This document shows, piece by piece, positions 37,075 through 50,216 of a DNA stretch of 64,000 nt. A program made the position numbers and the translations under genes. Origin of the DNA: Takakia lepidozioides (taxonomy: Eukaryota > Streptophyta > Takakiopsida > Takakiales > Takakiaceae); contig CM060731.1 of the NCBI GenBank assembly GCA_030704615.1, positions 40,238,001-40,302,000 on the forward strand, given 5' to 3'. The notes beneath the pieces were generated by a model. The model was not told where the DNA came from and did no database searches. It saw only the letters and a list, made by a program, of their open reading frames with translations. The stretch's first letter is position 1. The number at the start of each line of letters is the position of its first letter.

Positions 37075-40000
37075 CTACATGTTCATCATACTTATGGAAG
37101 ATTCTGGAAAGACGCGAGTCAGGAACGAATATAACCCTCCTCCCAGCAAGAGCGCTCCACTGCACCCACAACACACCGAAGGGATGAAGCTTCATCTACC
37201 CACCTTCCAAGTGGATTGCTTACTCAACAAGTATTATACCAAGGCATCAATCAGAAGCAACATCACAACAAGGTTACTTCCTTTGAATTGTACATATATC
37301 TCACCAATTTCTCTGACCTTGCAAGAAAGTGTATGAGAGATAGATCCTCAAGGGGTGGTGTACCTGCTGGGGTTAATCCACGCTGAGTATTTGCGCAGAG
37401 ACAGTAGTTGCTGCAGACAGCAGACACAGAATTTGATTATGTAGGCCTCCCTAAACGCAGCAAGGAATCTCCTCATGAAGTGCAGAGTAAGGGCAGCGTG
37501 CAATGCAATCCATCTCCACAATGCAACCTACATCCACATGCGATGCTACCTGTATTTTGCCAATGTGCAATCTCACCTGCATGCTCATCTTGGAGAACAG
37601 AGACAATCCAAGTCTCAGTGCATAGACTAGACCAACCAGTACCACAACCACCACATTTGTTTGTCCCTGATCTTACCTGGAGGGCACCAGCAAATGAGGC
37701 TGCAACCAGAAGCGGTGCTACATAGCCTGTTGTATACGCCAATAGGAGACTTCCCCCCACAAGTGGATCCTGCAGTTTGACAGTACCCCTATGTCAGTCC
37801 CTGTTATCCCCCGTCATACAGACTTAAATGCTTGGGAGCGGGGCACCCAAGGCAACCACCTATTCACTTGTGGCAATTGGGTGCAACACCTCCCTTTGTT
37901 GACCACGACTGTATTATGAATTGTAGATTTCGTCAAAATGAAGATCTGTCAATTGCCTCTATCATCAGGGAGGCAAATTCCACAGCTACCAAGCTCTGGA
38001 GAGAAATAAAGGAAAGAAACAAATCTCGGAACAGAAGTCAGGTCGCACACAACTCAACCACCCCCTGTGAGTGTCCAGAATGGGTTGCACTTCAGGGTAC
38101 AGTCAGTAGTCGACAGGAAACCCCCTGGAATATAAACATGGTATCTGCTGTAAATCAGCCTGAAAAATGCCATGGCATTTCTGCACCAGCGCTGACAATG
38201 CCGCTACAAGAAATTTGGCTGTCGAGGGCACGCGCTAGAAAACCAGACTGCGATGCCAAGCTAGCATAAAAAGGGAACGAAAGAACCAAGACTGACCTGA
38301 GAGGCTGCCACATAACCAAGCAGCGTGGCAAGCACGGGGGTGCTACAGGGTGATGCTGCCAATGCAAATGTGAGGCCTGCCAAATATGCCTGCACACCTG
38401 TCCCCTCCATCCACGTCCCTCCCCCATCAGAAACTGCATAAACTTATCTCCTCATTTCCACATGACAAAAAGTTTGCCACATTTTCAGCCCCAATCATTG
38501 CTTTGGAAAAGAATGAACACAGAGAGAAGGAGTGGCACATCTGAGGTGCATTCCAACATGCAGGGGGTTCAAAAAGAATGGGTCTCACGACGAGCAGAAT
38601 TCCTTCAATCTGCTTGGCCAATAAAATATCCATGTGAAACATATTTTTAAGCATGATACAACTTTCGTTGGGTCTGTTTTTCTATAAATAGGCACTAATT
38701 CCTAGACTGGCAGAATAAAAAAAGTATTTTGAACACTGCAAACAAGGATACTGAGCTCGTACTTGAGGGAAGGCTAGCTGCAGCAGCTCGCGCGTCAAAA
38801 TTGCCAAAGAAAGAAGGCAGTTGTAGTTCAATTATCTGCCAAAAGACCTCATCAGTATGAAAGCAAAAGCTGTATCTTACCTCTCCAGCTTGTATGATTA
38901 ATTTTTATTCAGTTTCTCTTGTGGGCTCCAGTGTAATGTATCTGATGTACAAAAGACCTAGTGGTATTGTCCAGAGCCCCGCCACTTGTCATTCAAGGTC
39001 CATTTGTGCTTGTGGCTACCTCAAGTTACTGTCCATATCCTATTGGGGTCAAGGGGTCAGGTGCCAAGGCTTCTACAGCATCACTTTGCTCTTTCCACCT
39101 TCCCTGTTTGCCTTGATGTGTGAGTGGTACAATACATACCTCAAGCAGGTTCAGACCCATAAGCATAGCCACACAGGACACGCCGATGGGAAGGCCCTGC
39201 CCAATTTGACCATACGCTTTCCCTGCCAACGATGCTCCAATACCCAACACTGCAAGTGTCGTTGCTAGCCCTAACGAAAATGCTACTGAATCCACAAACA
39301 GCTGCTTGCCCACTTCCACAGATCAGCACTGAACCAGTAGTGCATTCTGTGAACAAATGGTACACTTGACAACTTGAGATGCAATTATTCAAAATACTGA
39401 TTAGACTGCCCTTCCAGCTCCTATATACTTTCTTAGCACTGCTCTTCTGTAAGATATATCTTTAATGGTCACGAATACTTTGACAGAACAGTGGAGTATG
39501 TGCATACCTGTGTACGATCTTTCCCTGATCCAGAAGCACCTGCAACAGTTTCCCGACTATTCATCAGACCATTGTTTCATGCTATTAAAGTAGTGTCAAT
39601 ACTATGGCACCTTGGCTATATTCCCACATGAAAATGCCATATACCCATTGTAAAAGTAGCTTCACAGACCACTACACTAATAGACCATACATGCCATGAA
39701 ATCCTGTCTGACCAATCACAACATCATTATATTATTTGGAATGAGAAAAGTACTCACCAATGTAACCGAGGGTGAGAGGCAGAACACTAAGTGTACAAGG
39801 CGACAGACTCGTCACAAGACCAGCCCCAAAAATTATGGCCACACTGTCACACCCTCGCCACTGATAGTTAACCCCTGTCTCTCAATTGCGTTATAGAATA
39901 AATGACAAAAGAACCCCCCCAGACATTGGTCCAGACCTAAGCAGAGTTCGTAAGCTATGGCAGTTCACTATAGGTAGTGAGCTTCCCCCCTCCCATCATT

Positions 40001-41558
40001 GCAGCAAGCCATAGGTTGAAGGTAAAGGAGAGTGAATTCAAATCACTCTTTACCCAATGCCAGACTTGCTCAGCAAATTCTAGAGCTTTGGGATAGTTGT
40101 ATGCATGGGATGGAGGAGGCAGTATAAAACTATATTATCATGTGAGTGCCCAAAAACTGGCCAAGTCTAAATCAATGACAGCAAACCCAGAATGCATCAC
40201 AGTGCACCCCTCAAAGCTCAATAGAAGTTGCAATAGAAAGACAAATTCACAACTAAGCACTCTGAAGCTCCTTTCACTATCCCAGCTACTACCCACTCCA
40301 GGCTCACAATCAAGCACAGCTTAAGGTGTTCACATGGAACTGGCCTGGCTACTGAACACAGGACATGAAGTAACCTGGCGGGAGTGAGGGCACCAGTGAG
40401 TTGGAGCTGCACAAGGTCATTGGCCTGTTGTCCTGCACTGTAGAGTGAGTTGCTCAGCCAGTCTCCTGCCGAACCCCCTTCTGCTATTGTAGCCACCCAC
40501 TTGTTCCCCATCTCTCCAGCTGCCTGCGCCCAAGAATAACCAAACCACACATCTCTCTTTGTAGCTGTCCCCGCAAGAGAGAAATTGGGCAACTGTTGTA
40601 CTTCAGTAACTATGGACTAATGGTATCCACTCTTCCAGCAGCACAAGGGAAATTTAACCTTTCTTCAATGTAGCACACACAGAGCAAGAGACATCTTTCA
40701 GCCATCAGGTGATACTGCTGCAGTGGCTGCAGCTCTGTGGTATCCATCAAAGCAGGAAGAGAATTGTAACACTTGGCCGCCTTTGACTATACCTTTAAGG
40801 GCACTCCCACTCAACCGGTAACCCTTTGGGAGCTTTCAGCCCACCAAGTAAACGTGACTCAACCCGAAATTGCCATAGCGCTCAAGCAGAGCCAACCACA
40901 ATCCGAGTACAGGCTTTGAGTACTTGATGTACGAGCTGGTTTCAGACATCATACACTATCTCAGCACTGAGCACATATACCTAGAGAAGACATAACAAGA
41001 GAGAGAAAGGAACTTTGTAATGTCCACAGGAAGCCCAAGAAAAAGTCCCAGTGTGATAGTCCAATCCAGACACGAAATTGGGCATGTGAGCTTTAAAGTA
41101 GATTGGATTGAAATTGAGCCATCGGTGGTGGATAAAACAGCGAAAAAGGGGATAACTGATCAGAATGGTGGATACCAAGGTCTAAGAGAAACTTCATAAG
41201 GTGCGCAATTAAATTGCAATCCAGCCTTGTCAAAGTGCGGCCCCTACTAACTGCACTTGTGCGAATTTCCTCGCTAAGCTAGCCTAGCACTGAGCACAGA
41301 ACAGAGAGGGGCGTTATTACTCACCACATCCGAGAGAGATATCAAGTCCCCGAAAGCAGCAACAGGAGCTCTGGAACCACGCTTTCTTTTGCAGTGATTG
41401 GCAGAGGTGGAGAGGCGCATGCCCCTCATGCTGCCATAGCCACTGCCCAGCAAACGCACCCCAAGGTAGTTGGTGCTACACGCCTCTGTCTCTCTCCAGC
41501 CTGGGCAGTTCACCAAACCTGCCTGACCTACACATTGAGTCGAGGCAACCTGTGCCAT
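37075..41558 (-). CDS. CCDA: Plastid CcdA (thylakoid thiol/disulfide electron carrier)
   Basis: Polytopic thylakoid protein that passes reducing equivalents from stromal thioredoxin to the lumen for cytochrome haem attachment. Ten exons in phase: 41558-41325, 40523-40375, 39843-39758, 39539-39508, 39301-39140, 38835-38763, 38397-38297, 37769-37677, 37410-37364, 37159-37075; 353 residues, the size I expect for plant CCDA. Residues 1 to about 78 are a transit peptide. The two redox cysteines are present: [19 protein letters not shown] (Cys about 144) and [19 protein letters not shown] (Cys about 263). Other family blocks: [64 protein letters not shown] and [10 protein letters not shown]. Least certain: the 39301 acceptor (39304 is also possible) and whether another exon lies between exons 1 and 2. 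Confidence 0.95.
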
Positions 41559-44500
41559 CTCTCTTGTTTCTCTCTCAAACACACGCCACACACCCAACAC
41601 GGAGCCAGCTGCTGAGACTCTTCGTGGTTAACTCTTCTTCTCTCTGGATTGTGAGTTTGCAAACAAATTCGAATTGAGTGATGCTGCTCTCTACCAAACT
41701 CTCTCCAAAGTTCCGTTTGAGCTTGCCTACAGCTTCAGAATCTCCAGAGGATATCCCTTTGCAAAACTTTCTTCCATTTGCACTTAGCCTCATAAATATC
41801 ACCCATTGCAAGACCCTCACTCTTGAACCAACAGATACTTAGATATTTTTTCCTTGTTCTTTTCTTTTTCCACAAGAGGAGCCACAGGCCCTCATAATTT
41901 TTTTTCCCTTGTGAACAAGGACTTTAGATTGACATGAAGAAAAAATAACCTTGCAAGAGCATGAGGTGTACGAGATATGGGAAGCTCCCCAGACAGTGCC
42001 CTGCCAGGCAGGCTGCAAATGACAATGGGGGCCCAGAGAAGAACACAGAAAGGCATGCTTTTCTTCTTGGAGTACACTCCAGGACATGGTTAGTTTTTCG
42101 GTGAATTCTCTAAGCATGAGGAGGTTTGAAGTTATTGATTTTGGAGTTCCTACCATTTTATGCTGCCAATTAGTGTCCTCCTATGATCCATATCTGACAG
42201 TGAATAAAGTGCGAAGTCCAGAAGGGATGGGGGTTCAGTTTTCATCATCAAAATTTAACAGAGGTAGTACGCATAGTACAATCTGCAGTACACGAGTCGG
42301 AGAGGCAGTCCACAGTGGAAGCCACAAGTTCAACTGTTTGCTTGTCCAAGGCTATGCACAGATGACCGGTACCTGGGTTTTGGTTAAGGTTTGCAACCAG
42401 TAATGCGTGCAGATTGTGTCTGTCGGATCAAGAGCCTGCCCTGCAACCCAGGTGTTGGGTGTTGTACATTATGCTTAACAAGGAGTTCTTTCCCTGTGCA
42501 GGTCTTTCTGCTTGTCTCTCACAAATACTTCCGGTTGTCAAAAGAGTTGTTAATCTTTCCAGCCTTCTAAAATCATATTGGATGTACAACCCCATAACTA
42601 GCCGATAAGGTTCCGAGCAATCTGCCTTGATTTGTTACAAAAGCTTGTGGGGGGAGTCCTAAGCAGTTGCACAGAGGCTGTGGCCCGAAACAGCATGCTT
42701 TGATCCCCCAACAGTGCAGGCCGAATTTGTTGTGAAATATCCTTAGTTCCAAGGTGGGCTCGTCCATCTCTGCCTGTGTTTCTGGTCTGCTCGTCATTCA
42801 TATTCTGTCCCTTTGGCGATGCCGGTAAAATATAAAGAAATGCTGACATCACTTTCCCCAATCTTGGTTCTCAATTGCCCTGACAACATAACTGCTGAGT
42901 TCTCAACACTGCAGCTGAAACCACCATCTCCATCAAGTCAAGTTTGGTGAATGGTCTCTAGAGCTCTCGCTTTTCTTCCATCAACCTCCAGGCGTTCTTG
43001 GCTGCAGGGCCAAGTGTTGTTCAAGTTTGATAAGACAAAGACTACGAATTCGCTCAAACAAGATTCGAGGAAGTTGGATCTCAAAGGGAAAACTTAGTCC
43101 GCCCAAGAGGGTAGAATCCAAACAGTTGTTGACAAAGAAACGAACACCCTATGCTGGAGGCACCTGGTGCGTTAGTTAGAAATTTGGAGACGTCGCAAGC
43201 AGGGAGGATGATGAGGATGACAGCTCGCAAAGAGTGCCATCACACCTCTACTTATCCAGCCTTTTGTGGTTTCTCAGCAGCGTCAAGGGTAAAGGCTTCT
43301 AGCTAATTGAAAGATGGGTTAGTACTCCACTGATGTAACCTACAATATTGTCGACAGGTAAACAGCAAACAAAAACAAGTCAGACTCAAACTCGTAGATG
43401 CCTGAGAGAGCGACAAGCACAGAGAAAATTCCAGACGTAAAAGTTCGTTCAAACTTAGCATATGCCATCTCCGAGTTTCTTCGTTATTGGACCTTTCTTT
43501 CTAAGCTTGTAGGTAGCAGGTGCCAAAACTGAAATGTTTCAGAGACATCAACCCACCTACAAGTCAGATCAGAAAGAAAGCCCCGATACTGTAAAACTCC
43601 GGAAGATGAATTACATAACAAGTAGCAGCCAGAATGGTATAGGCACAAAACAACTTCGAGACGGGTTAGGAAATAGAAACTGTGGGCGCGTTGTAGAGAG
43701 ATGGCTTCTGTGTCCATCCAGACCCACACCTCGACAGCTGAATCTTTAGATTCGCAATGAATTCACCGGACACTGAACCCATCTTTTTAGTCAAGGGATG
43801 TCCAAGAACATCCGCGACCCCTTTCCTGCCGTGGCCAACCACAACCACTCCAGAAATTCCTTCGTCGGCAGGATGTTCAGAAGCACATGTACATCAAATA
43901 TCATCCCGCAAATTGTCAGATACACAACAAGAGGTACTCAATTTAGCGCCGCGCATCTGAGAGTGCTCATCGTACGTTCGCAGATACGTATTCCCGCATA
44001 CAACTCATGAGCAAGTCCTAACTCAGTCCGACCAATGCCCTCTGGGTGTAGCAAACCACAGCGATCCGATGGTGCTTTCCCCCAATCCGCAAAAAATCTC
44101 TCCTTCCCAACTTCAATTTAGAAATGAAGATTCCAATCCTGGACTGACATTCGAACCAAATCCCTTTACGAATTCAAATGAATTGTGGGATCTCATTATT
44201 CTAGTCTCATGGGACGTATCCGCAGTTTGAATTGAAATGACGAGCGCCCAGAGACAGGCACACTGTACTTCAGCCACCTGTTGTCACCGCCCATTTCCAA
44301 CCATGGGTCGGAATGCCCGAATCCCGACGATTCCACATTACTGAACATCGTCTGTGGCAGCCCCAGCCGAGCATCTGTGTAGTCGTACCTTCAGAGAAAC
44401 AATCAACGACATCCAAAAAAAAATACATTCGACTCAACGGCATCGAAATGCTGAGACTAGCCTCTACATCTGCCATTCCTTCCTCATTTCCAGACTCAGC

Positions 44501-44681
44501 ACCAAGTTGCACCCACAGCACCATCCTGCTGAAGGTCCCCACTGCTATTCGGATCCCACTTTGGTTCAAGAAAGCACCGCATTCTTCGTCGCAGGAAGAC
44601 GCATGACAGAACGCTGCAAGACCTGTGGTGGAACCATACAGTGTACACAGAAACAACGAAGTCAGAGAAAATAAAAACACC

Positions 44682-44683
44682 CG

Positions 44684-44712
<29 letters not shown>
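44682..44712 (+). repeat. (GA)n microsatellite
   Basis: Nearly uninterrupted GA dinucleotides, about 15 units with one GC interruption. Confidence 0.9.
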
Positions 44713-44715
<3 letters not shown>

Positions 44716-46420
44716 TTGACAGAATACACATCTCCACAACTCCAACTACATAAACTCAGAAGAGAACAGAATGCTCGAGAAGGAAGAAGAACTCAAAAAG
44801 AGAATGGCTGCTTCAAGACCTCCTCAACAAACACACAGACAGACAGAGGACTCACACACAGCTCACAGTGCACAGATAGTTTTACCTCATGGTAATAAAC
44901 GGCACCTGCCAGTAAAACGCAGGCATCGACCACACTCACGCTAACGTTCGACGACCGGGCCGGTGATTCACCCGCTCCGTAACTCCGCTGCCGCCCGTGT
45001 ATATTTACAGGGCACCGGCTGGAGCCGGTGGACCCCGGCAGCCCGCCCACCGGGCGGTCTTCAGGCCCCCAACCAGGCCACCGGCTGCCGCCAGTCGTCC
45101 CCGATGAGGGATCGACGGGCTACAGCGCGCGGCGCCCTCGGGGCTTCCTCACGATCTAGGGCTTCCTCCTCCTCTGGCCTACATCCACCCCTCATCCATC
45201 CACATCTATCCTGCCGCCATCCCCCCCTCATCCGCTTCCCCAACGGATGTGGAACATTGTGACGACAAATATAGATGACCTCATTCATCTCCCAAAGAAT
45301 GGACTCCATATTCTCCATATTTCGTGTTTTTATATTTATCATATTCTCTTAAGAAATAAAAAATAAATGACAGATAGTATAAAGGTCCTGTCGTGGGGTG
45401 TGCGAGTGCCGCCTATCACAAGCAACGCCAACTTGCCCCACACGTGTGCTTCTGGCAATCTTATCGTGAACTCCTCCCCACGTTCATCTCATCCACATTC
45501 ATCTCTCCTCGTGGATGAAGGATACGATGAATTGTTTGATTGTTATTTTTGGATATCTAAAAATAAAATGAAGAGTAAGTTAGTGGGACCTTGGAAAAAT
45601 AGATAAATAAATATTGAAAGATAAGGCTGAGGCGTGGGTGCGTGGTCAGTCCGGGAGTGGCTTGGCTTGGCTACCTAACTGTGTTGCACATCGATATTAT
45701 CAGCTTCCGGAATCCAGTCCGTCATTTTGGTGAGGTGTATGTGTCGGTTTGTACATCATATATTGGACGAGAGAGAGAGGTGCGCATTATTGGTAGAGGA
45801 GCAAAGAATCTTGAGGAGTGCGGTTGGTTGCCATATTCTCGCAAGCTTCCAAGACCACCGCTCACACAATTTGTGGTGTAAAGATGCACACGAGATGTGT
45901 GACGGCCGACCACAACTCGCTTACATGCCCAACATACTTGGCTTTGGGCCAGTTCTCGCGGACAACTTCAAAAAATAATAGATCGGCCATTGTGACGACT
46001 ATCAATGGTCAATATAAGGTTGTTGAGCGATTGCTACAAGAAGGTATTGACTCTTGACAGTGTCAAAGACACTGTAACGTCTACGCTTCTCCTCCTCCTT
46101 TCAGTGCCAAGTCTCATTTGCTAAGGAATTGTTCTCAAAGAAAAAAAGTGGTATTTTTTCAGGCACTTTGTGATTCCGGTAGGCCTTGCAGTAGGTTGTG
46201 AGACAGAAATGCTGAAGTGGGGAAAGAAATTGAACGTAAAATTAGCCACATTAGAGCATTCAGAGCCTCGTGGTTTCTGGAGGAATGGACCAATTTCTCC
46301 TTGCGTTGTCTTTCAGGGTGCTGTTGTTTCAAGAGATCAGAATGCCCAAAGTTTATTGGTTTGCAAAAGATTGTCCCATTGGAAAAGTGAACTGACAGAT
46401 GCTCCAAATGTAGTGAAATC

Positions 46421-46583
46421 ACTCTCCTGTAGTTTCCAAGGCCACACTACCTGTGTGGTATTTGCAAATCCATGAGCCAGGGATAGTCAGAGACCTGTCT
46501 GAATCACTCTCCTATTGTTTCCAAGGCCACTACCTGTGGTATATGCAAATCCATGAGCCAGGGATAGTCAGAGACCTGTCTTC
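46421..46583 (+). repeat. 85-bp imperfect tandem repeat
   Basis: Two units starting ACTCTCCT at 46421 and 46506. They share AAATCCATGAGCCAGGGATA and GTCAGAGACCTGTCT; the second unit is a little shorter. Confidence 0.88.
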
Positions 46584-47296
46584 AGATCTTGCTTGGTTCA
46601 AGTGTGACCAACTTCCAGGCGTTGGTGATATAGGTAGGATATTATCTTATAGATGCAATCAACATACACATGAAGAATATTAAGTTTGGTGGAAATCCCT
46701 GTCTGTAACATCATCCTAGCATGTTTGCACGAGAAGGAACAAATGCAGTTCAAAGCAAGTCGAAAAGAAACTTGACCATGCAAAATAATCTGGGTGGCCA
46801 AAATTATACACAGAACAGAAATATGCATGGTGGCATCACTTGATCATGTACACAGCAAGATCAAGAAAGTTGCATCAACACCAAAGCAGAAGCATGCTGC
46901 TAGCATATCAGGAGACCAAACCACTACTTTTAATGTACACTGAAATCAAGTGCACCTGTCTCCTCCTATTCCAAGCCCCCTCTATTCAAAACCTAACTGC
47001 AATGACATTTACAAGAACAAGTCTTCCTGAAAAATCAGAGGAAAGCTGATTCCAAACCTTCCTCTCCTGAAACAAAGCACACAAATGCTTGTATCAAGAT
47101 CCCATCAAAAGCGACTTGGCACTATTCCTATGCATGACTCTGCAGAAACGGCAGCTGTTCAAAGAACAACTTGGATGATCAATGGGACAAAGAGCTATGC
47201 TAATCTTCACAATAACTAGGGGGGCACCCCATGTTTCTGCTGGTGAAGAGGCAACAGCTAGAAGTTTGTTACCATAGCTGTGAATTCCAGCTTCAA

Positions 47297-49013
47297 TTAG
47301 TCTTCTAAGTCTTCATCCTCCTGCAGCACAAGGCCAACAATCAGCAACAAGTCAACCAAAGAGCAACTCGTAGAGTGACAACAAAGCCTAGCATCAGCAG
47401 ACAACTTCAAGGACACAGCTTACTGTCAACAAATTGGACATACCTCTTCATCCTCATCATCATCATTGATCTCTGACTTAGACTTATCAGATTCCTCAGG
47501 GCTTGCTTCCTCCTCCTCTTCATCCTCCTGGAATACAGGAACCACAAAGTAAACATCATTTATCTCAAAGATAAATGACATCTGGCCTTCGAGTGGTACA
47601 AAAAGAAGCCGTGTAAAATAAGGAAAGTATTTGATAGTACCTGCTTCTGCTTGTAGGCAGCAAGGGTCTTATCATAATCAGACTTTTTCTGTTGTGCTTT
47701 AGAAATGAAAGGGGCCTTCTCCTGCAGAATCAAAATAGCCTCAAATCAGACATCTCCACACACATCCACCCAAACCTTCAACAAAGACAAGATCAAAAGT
47801 ACATCAAAGAGTATAAATATAACAGATGTGCTACATGTTCCCCACGCACGCCTGAGATGAACTTACTGCATCAGACATGTCCTTCCACTTCTCTCCTCCA
47901 GCCTTGCCCACCTGATCAAATGAACCTCGGTCAGAAGCCAGACCACCATACGGAGAATGATCTATATCTCTCTTTCACTTCCACTAACTCACTACATGGT
48001 AACAGGAATGTTCCTGAAAAAGATCTTACATGCAGAATCAGAGATGCATAGCGAAAATAAATGCTACACGACACATCCAGAAAAGAACTGATCTAGAAGC
48101 GATTTGCTGGCTGTTATTACGAAGTAGGAGCAAATTAAACAAAATGAGCAGATCAGAAGTGTATGAAACAACTTACCATAGCTACACCCTTGACTTCAGG
48201 ATGCTCCTCCTTGAATGATTTTCGAAACTCATCCCTGAGTACCACCATCAGGAATACTCATCAGCTCTAATTCTCTGACTTTTCACTCTAATGGGATTTG
48301 ACGGTGTAACCCGGCCACATGAGCCAGAATAGGGGCAACGGCAGCAATTCTAGTATAACGATCATGCTTCCTAGTATGACGTCCATCCACACACGATCGA
48401 AACCGAAAAAATGAAAGTAAACTGGGCTACGGTCAAAAGAGCGCGAGCGGAAATGTGATATGAACCTCAAGCCGGTTCCGGTATATGCATGAAAGCTAGA
48501 ACGATAGCCTTCAGCGGATGTCATAGCAACGTTCCCAGAAGCCTCTCTCTTTCTCCCTCCCTCCCTCTCTCCCGTTCAGGAAGGATATAAGATATCTTCA
48601 TAACCACTTACAGGAAGATGAAGAAAGCAGTAGGTGGTCGCTTGGGAAGATTGGGGTCCTTGAGAGCTTTAGCGGCCTTTTTGGATGCTCGTGACTTCTT
48701 CGCCTTTGGTTCTTTTACAGCTTTTCTCTTTTTGATGTCCCTGCAGCGCCACATCCAGTATGATCCGGACAAAACACTTAGATTTCCGCCTCTAAAGAAA
48801 ACACAGCTTTGTCCATACCACTCAAAGACATTGCAATGGCATCGAGGGACGTACAAGTAGTTCAAGCAAGGTACTACGAGAGAAACAAACATGCACAAGT
48901 TCTCTGGAAGCTTGATAACAGCAAGTGACATACTTCTCTTCGACCTTCCTTGGCTTCTCCTTGACATCTCGCTTTGCCACTGTTGCACCCTTCTTGCCCT
49001 TCGTGTCCTTCAT
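47297..49013 (-). CDS. HMGB: HMGB-type chromatin protein (HMG box)
   Basis: Small abundant nuclear protein that bends DNA non-specifically and eases nucleosome remodelling and transcription. Seven exons in phase: 49013-48934, 48740-48612, 48234-48177, 47911-47867, 47721-47641, 47527-47444, 47320-47297; 166 residues. The layout is the plant HMGB one: a basic Lys-rich N-terminus (1-54, KDTKGKKGATVAKRDVKEK...), one HMG box (about 55-125) with DPNLPKRPPTAFFIFL, FRKSFKEEHPEVKGVAMVGK, GEKWKDMS and PFISKAQQKKSDYDKTLAAY, then an acidic tail (132-166) of Asp/Glu runs with Ser. The exon boundary inside the box after FFIFL and the split acidic tail are typical of this family. Intact. Confidence 0.96.
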
Positions 49014-49019
49014 CCTGGC

Positions 49020-50210
49020 TACCTGAGCGCAACATGAGGAAAAAGGCTCGATCAGAACACAAACAGCACCTGAAACTACTCGAGGTGAAAAAATTCAACT
49101 AAGAGCATCCAGACAACAGAACACTCGTAGACACATGCATAGCTACTCAGACTACGAAATTTCCATCAACTATGGACAATAGCGTCTCCTCCACACCGCC
49201 TGCTTCCATCCGAGCTACGAGTCAGCCATCCCAATCCTACGAGCAAGAAAACTCAACAAACCACAGCAATACTGCACACATTCGGCGGCCGATCAATCAA
49301 ACTAATTCCAAAAAAACAAAGCAAGTGCAGAGCAGCAAGAGAGGCAGGAGCGAAGGACGGACCTTGAGAGAGAGGAAGAGCAAGGGGATAGAGCGCGGTC
49401 CAAGGAGGAGAGAAAGCGAGGATGAGCAAAGAGCAAGGGGCGAGGGTTTGCAACAAGGAGAGCTGGGAGGCGGAAGGAGGCGGCAGACAAGGCCCTGACC
49501 GGCAACCGGCTGGCCACCCGTGAGCGAGCACCGGCGCCTCCCGGCTCAGCCGGTCGTCCCCTTTGGGCAAACCGGTACTAGCACGCTGCGGCCCCGCTTT
49601 CAAATTTTCAAATTTTGCTCGCAAATTCAAATCCTAAACGTCGTTTGAAGCCCCTCCGCAACGTCGTTTCCCGCCTGCAATTTGGCCGAGTAAAAAAGAT
49701 TTCACCGCGCGGCTTCCTCGGCGGCCGCACGGCGCTGCTTTCCCTGTAGCTGCGGCCCTGCGCCGTGCACCGCGCGGTTTGGCTGTGGGCGGGAACTTGC
49801 TGCTGCCATGCCCGCGCAGGTTCGAAACCCCGCCCTTACCTACCCGCTATTTGTTTTTTAGCACAATCTATAAGAATGGGGTGGGACTATCCGATCGTCA
49901 CCCTCTAAAGGCTCGGGAGGAGCAGAAGAAATTAAACACTTGTGCCTTTGTCCCCTTTTATACTTTTTTTTTTCCACCTCCCTGAAACACCTTTTTTAAT
50001 TAATTTGAATAACAGTCCCCTTTCACAAAAATTAAAAAAAAATAAAAAAAACTTTTAAATAAAAAAGCAAAGAAAAAACAAAAACAGAAAACAGAGGAAG
50101 AAGCCCTGGAAATGCATTAAAAATAGGGGGATTAACATGTGGAAAAAATCACCTTGGGCGCGTTAGGAAGGCGAAACGTACATGGCACTACCCAAAAACA
50201 AAGAGAATGA
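49020..50210. other. HMGB upstream region, GC-rich then AT-rich
   Basis: The segment at 49480-49780 is strongly GC-rich with repeated CCGGCT/CCGGT motifs; 49960-50110 is A-rich. It probably includes the HMGB promoter and 5' leader. No gene recognised. Confidence 0.5.
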
Positions 50211-50216
50211 AAGAAC

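Larger units (their letters stand above)
41560..47290. other. Long region without a recognised gene
   Basis: About 5.7 kb upstream of CCDA and downstream of HMGB. Open frames are under 160 codons and none resembles a family I know. It contains a (GA)n run at about 44682-44712, a GC-rich segment at 44950-45250 and an 85-bp tandem repeat at 46.42-46.58 kb. A minus-strand frame at 43666-43848 (VVVVGHGRKGVADVLGHPLT) has non-repetitive composition but no neighbouring exons that I could join. Confidence 0.5.

Noticed and set aside
44270-44737. 155-codon minus-strand frame with Ser/Leu run
   Set aside because: The Ser-Leu run is only the (GA)n microsatellite read in translation; the rest has no recognisable domain.
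45061-45342. Arg/Glu-rich minus-strand frame
   Set aside because: Composition follows from local GC-rich sequence; no conserved motif.
49253-49630. 125-codon minus-strand frame upstream of HMGB
   Set aside because: Overlaps the GC-rich promoter/leader region; Pro/Ala/Leu content is compositional.
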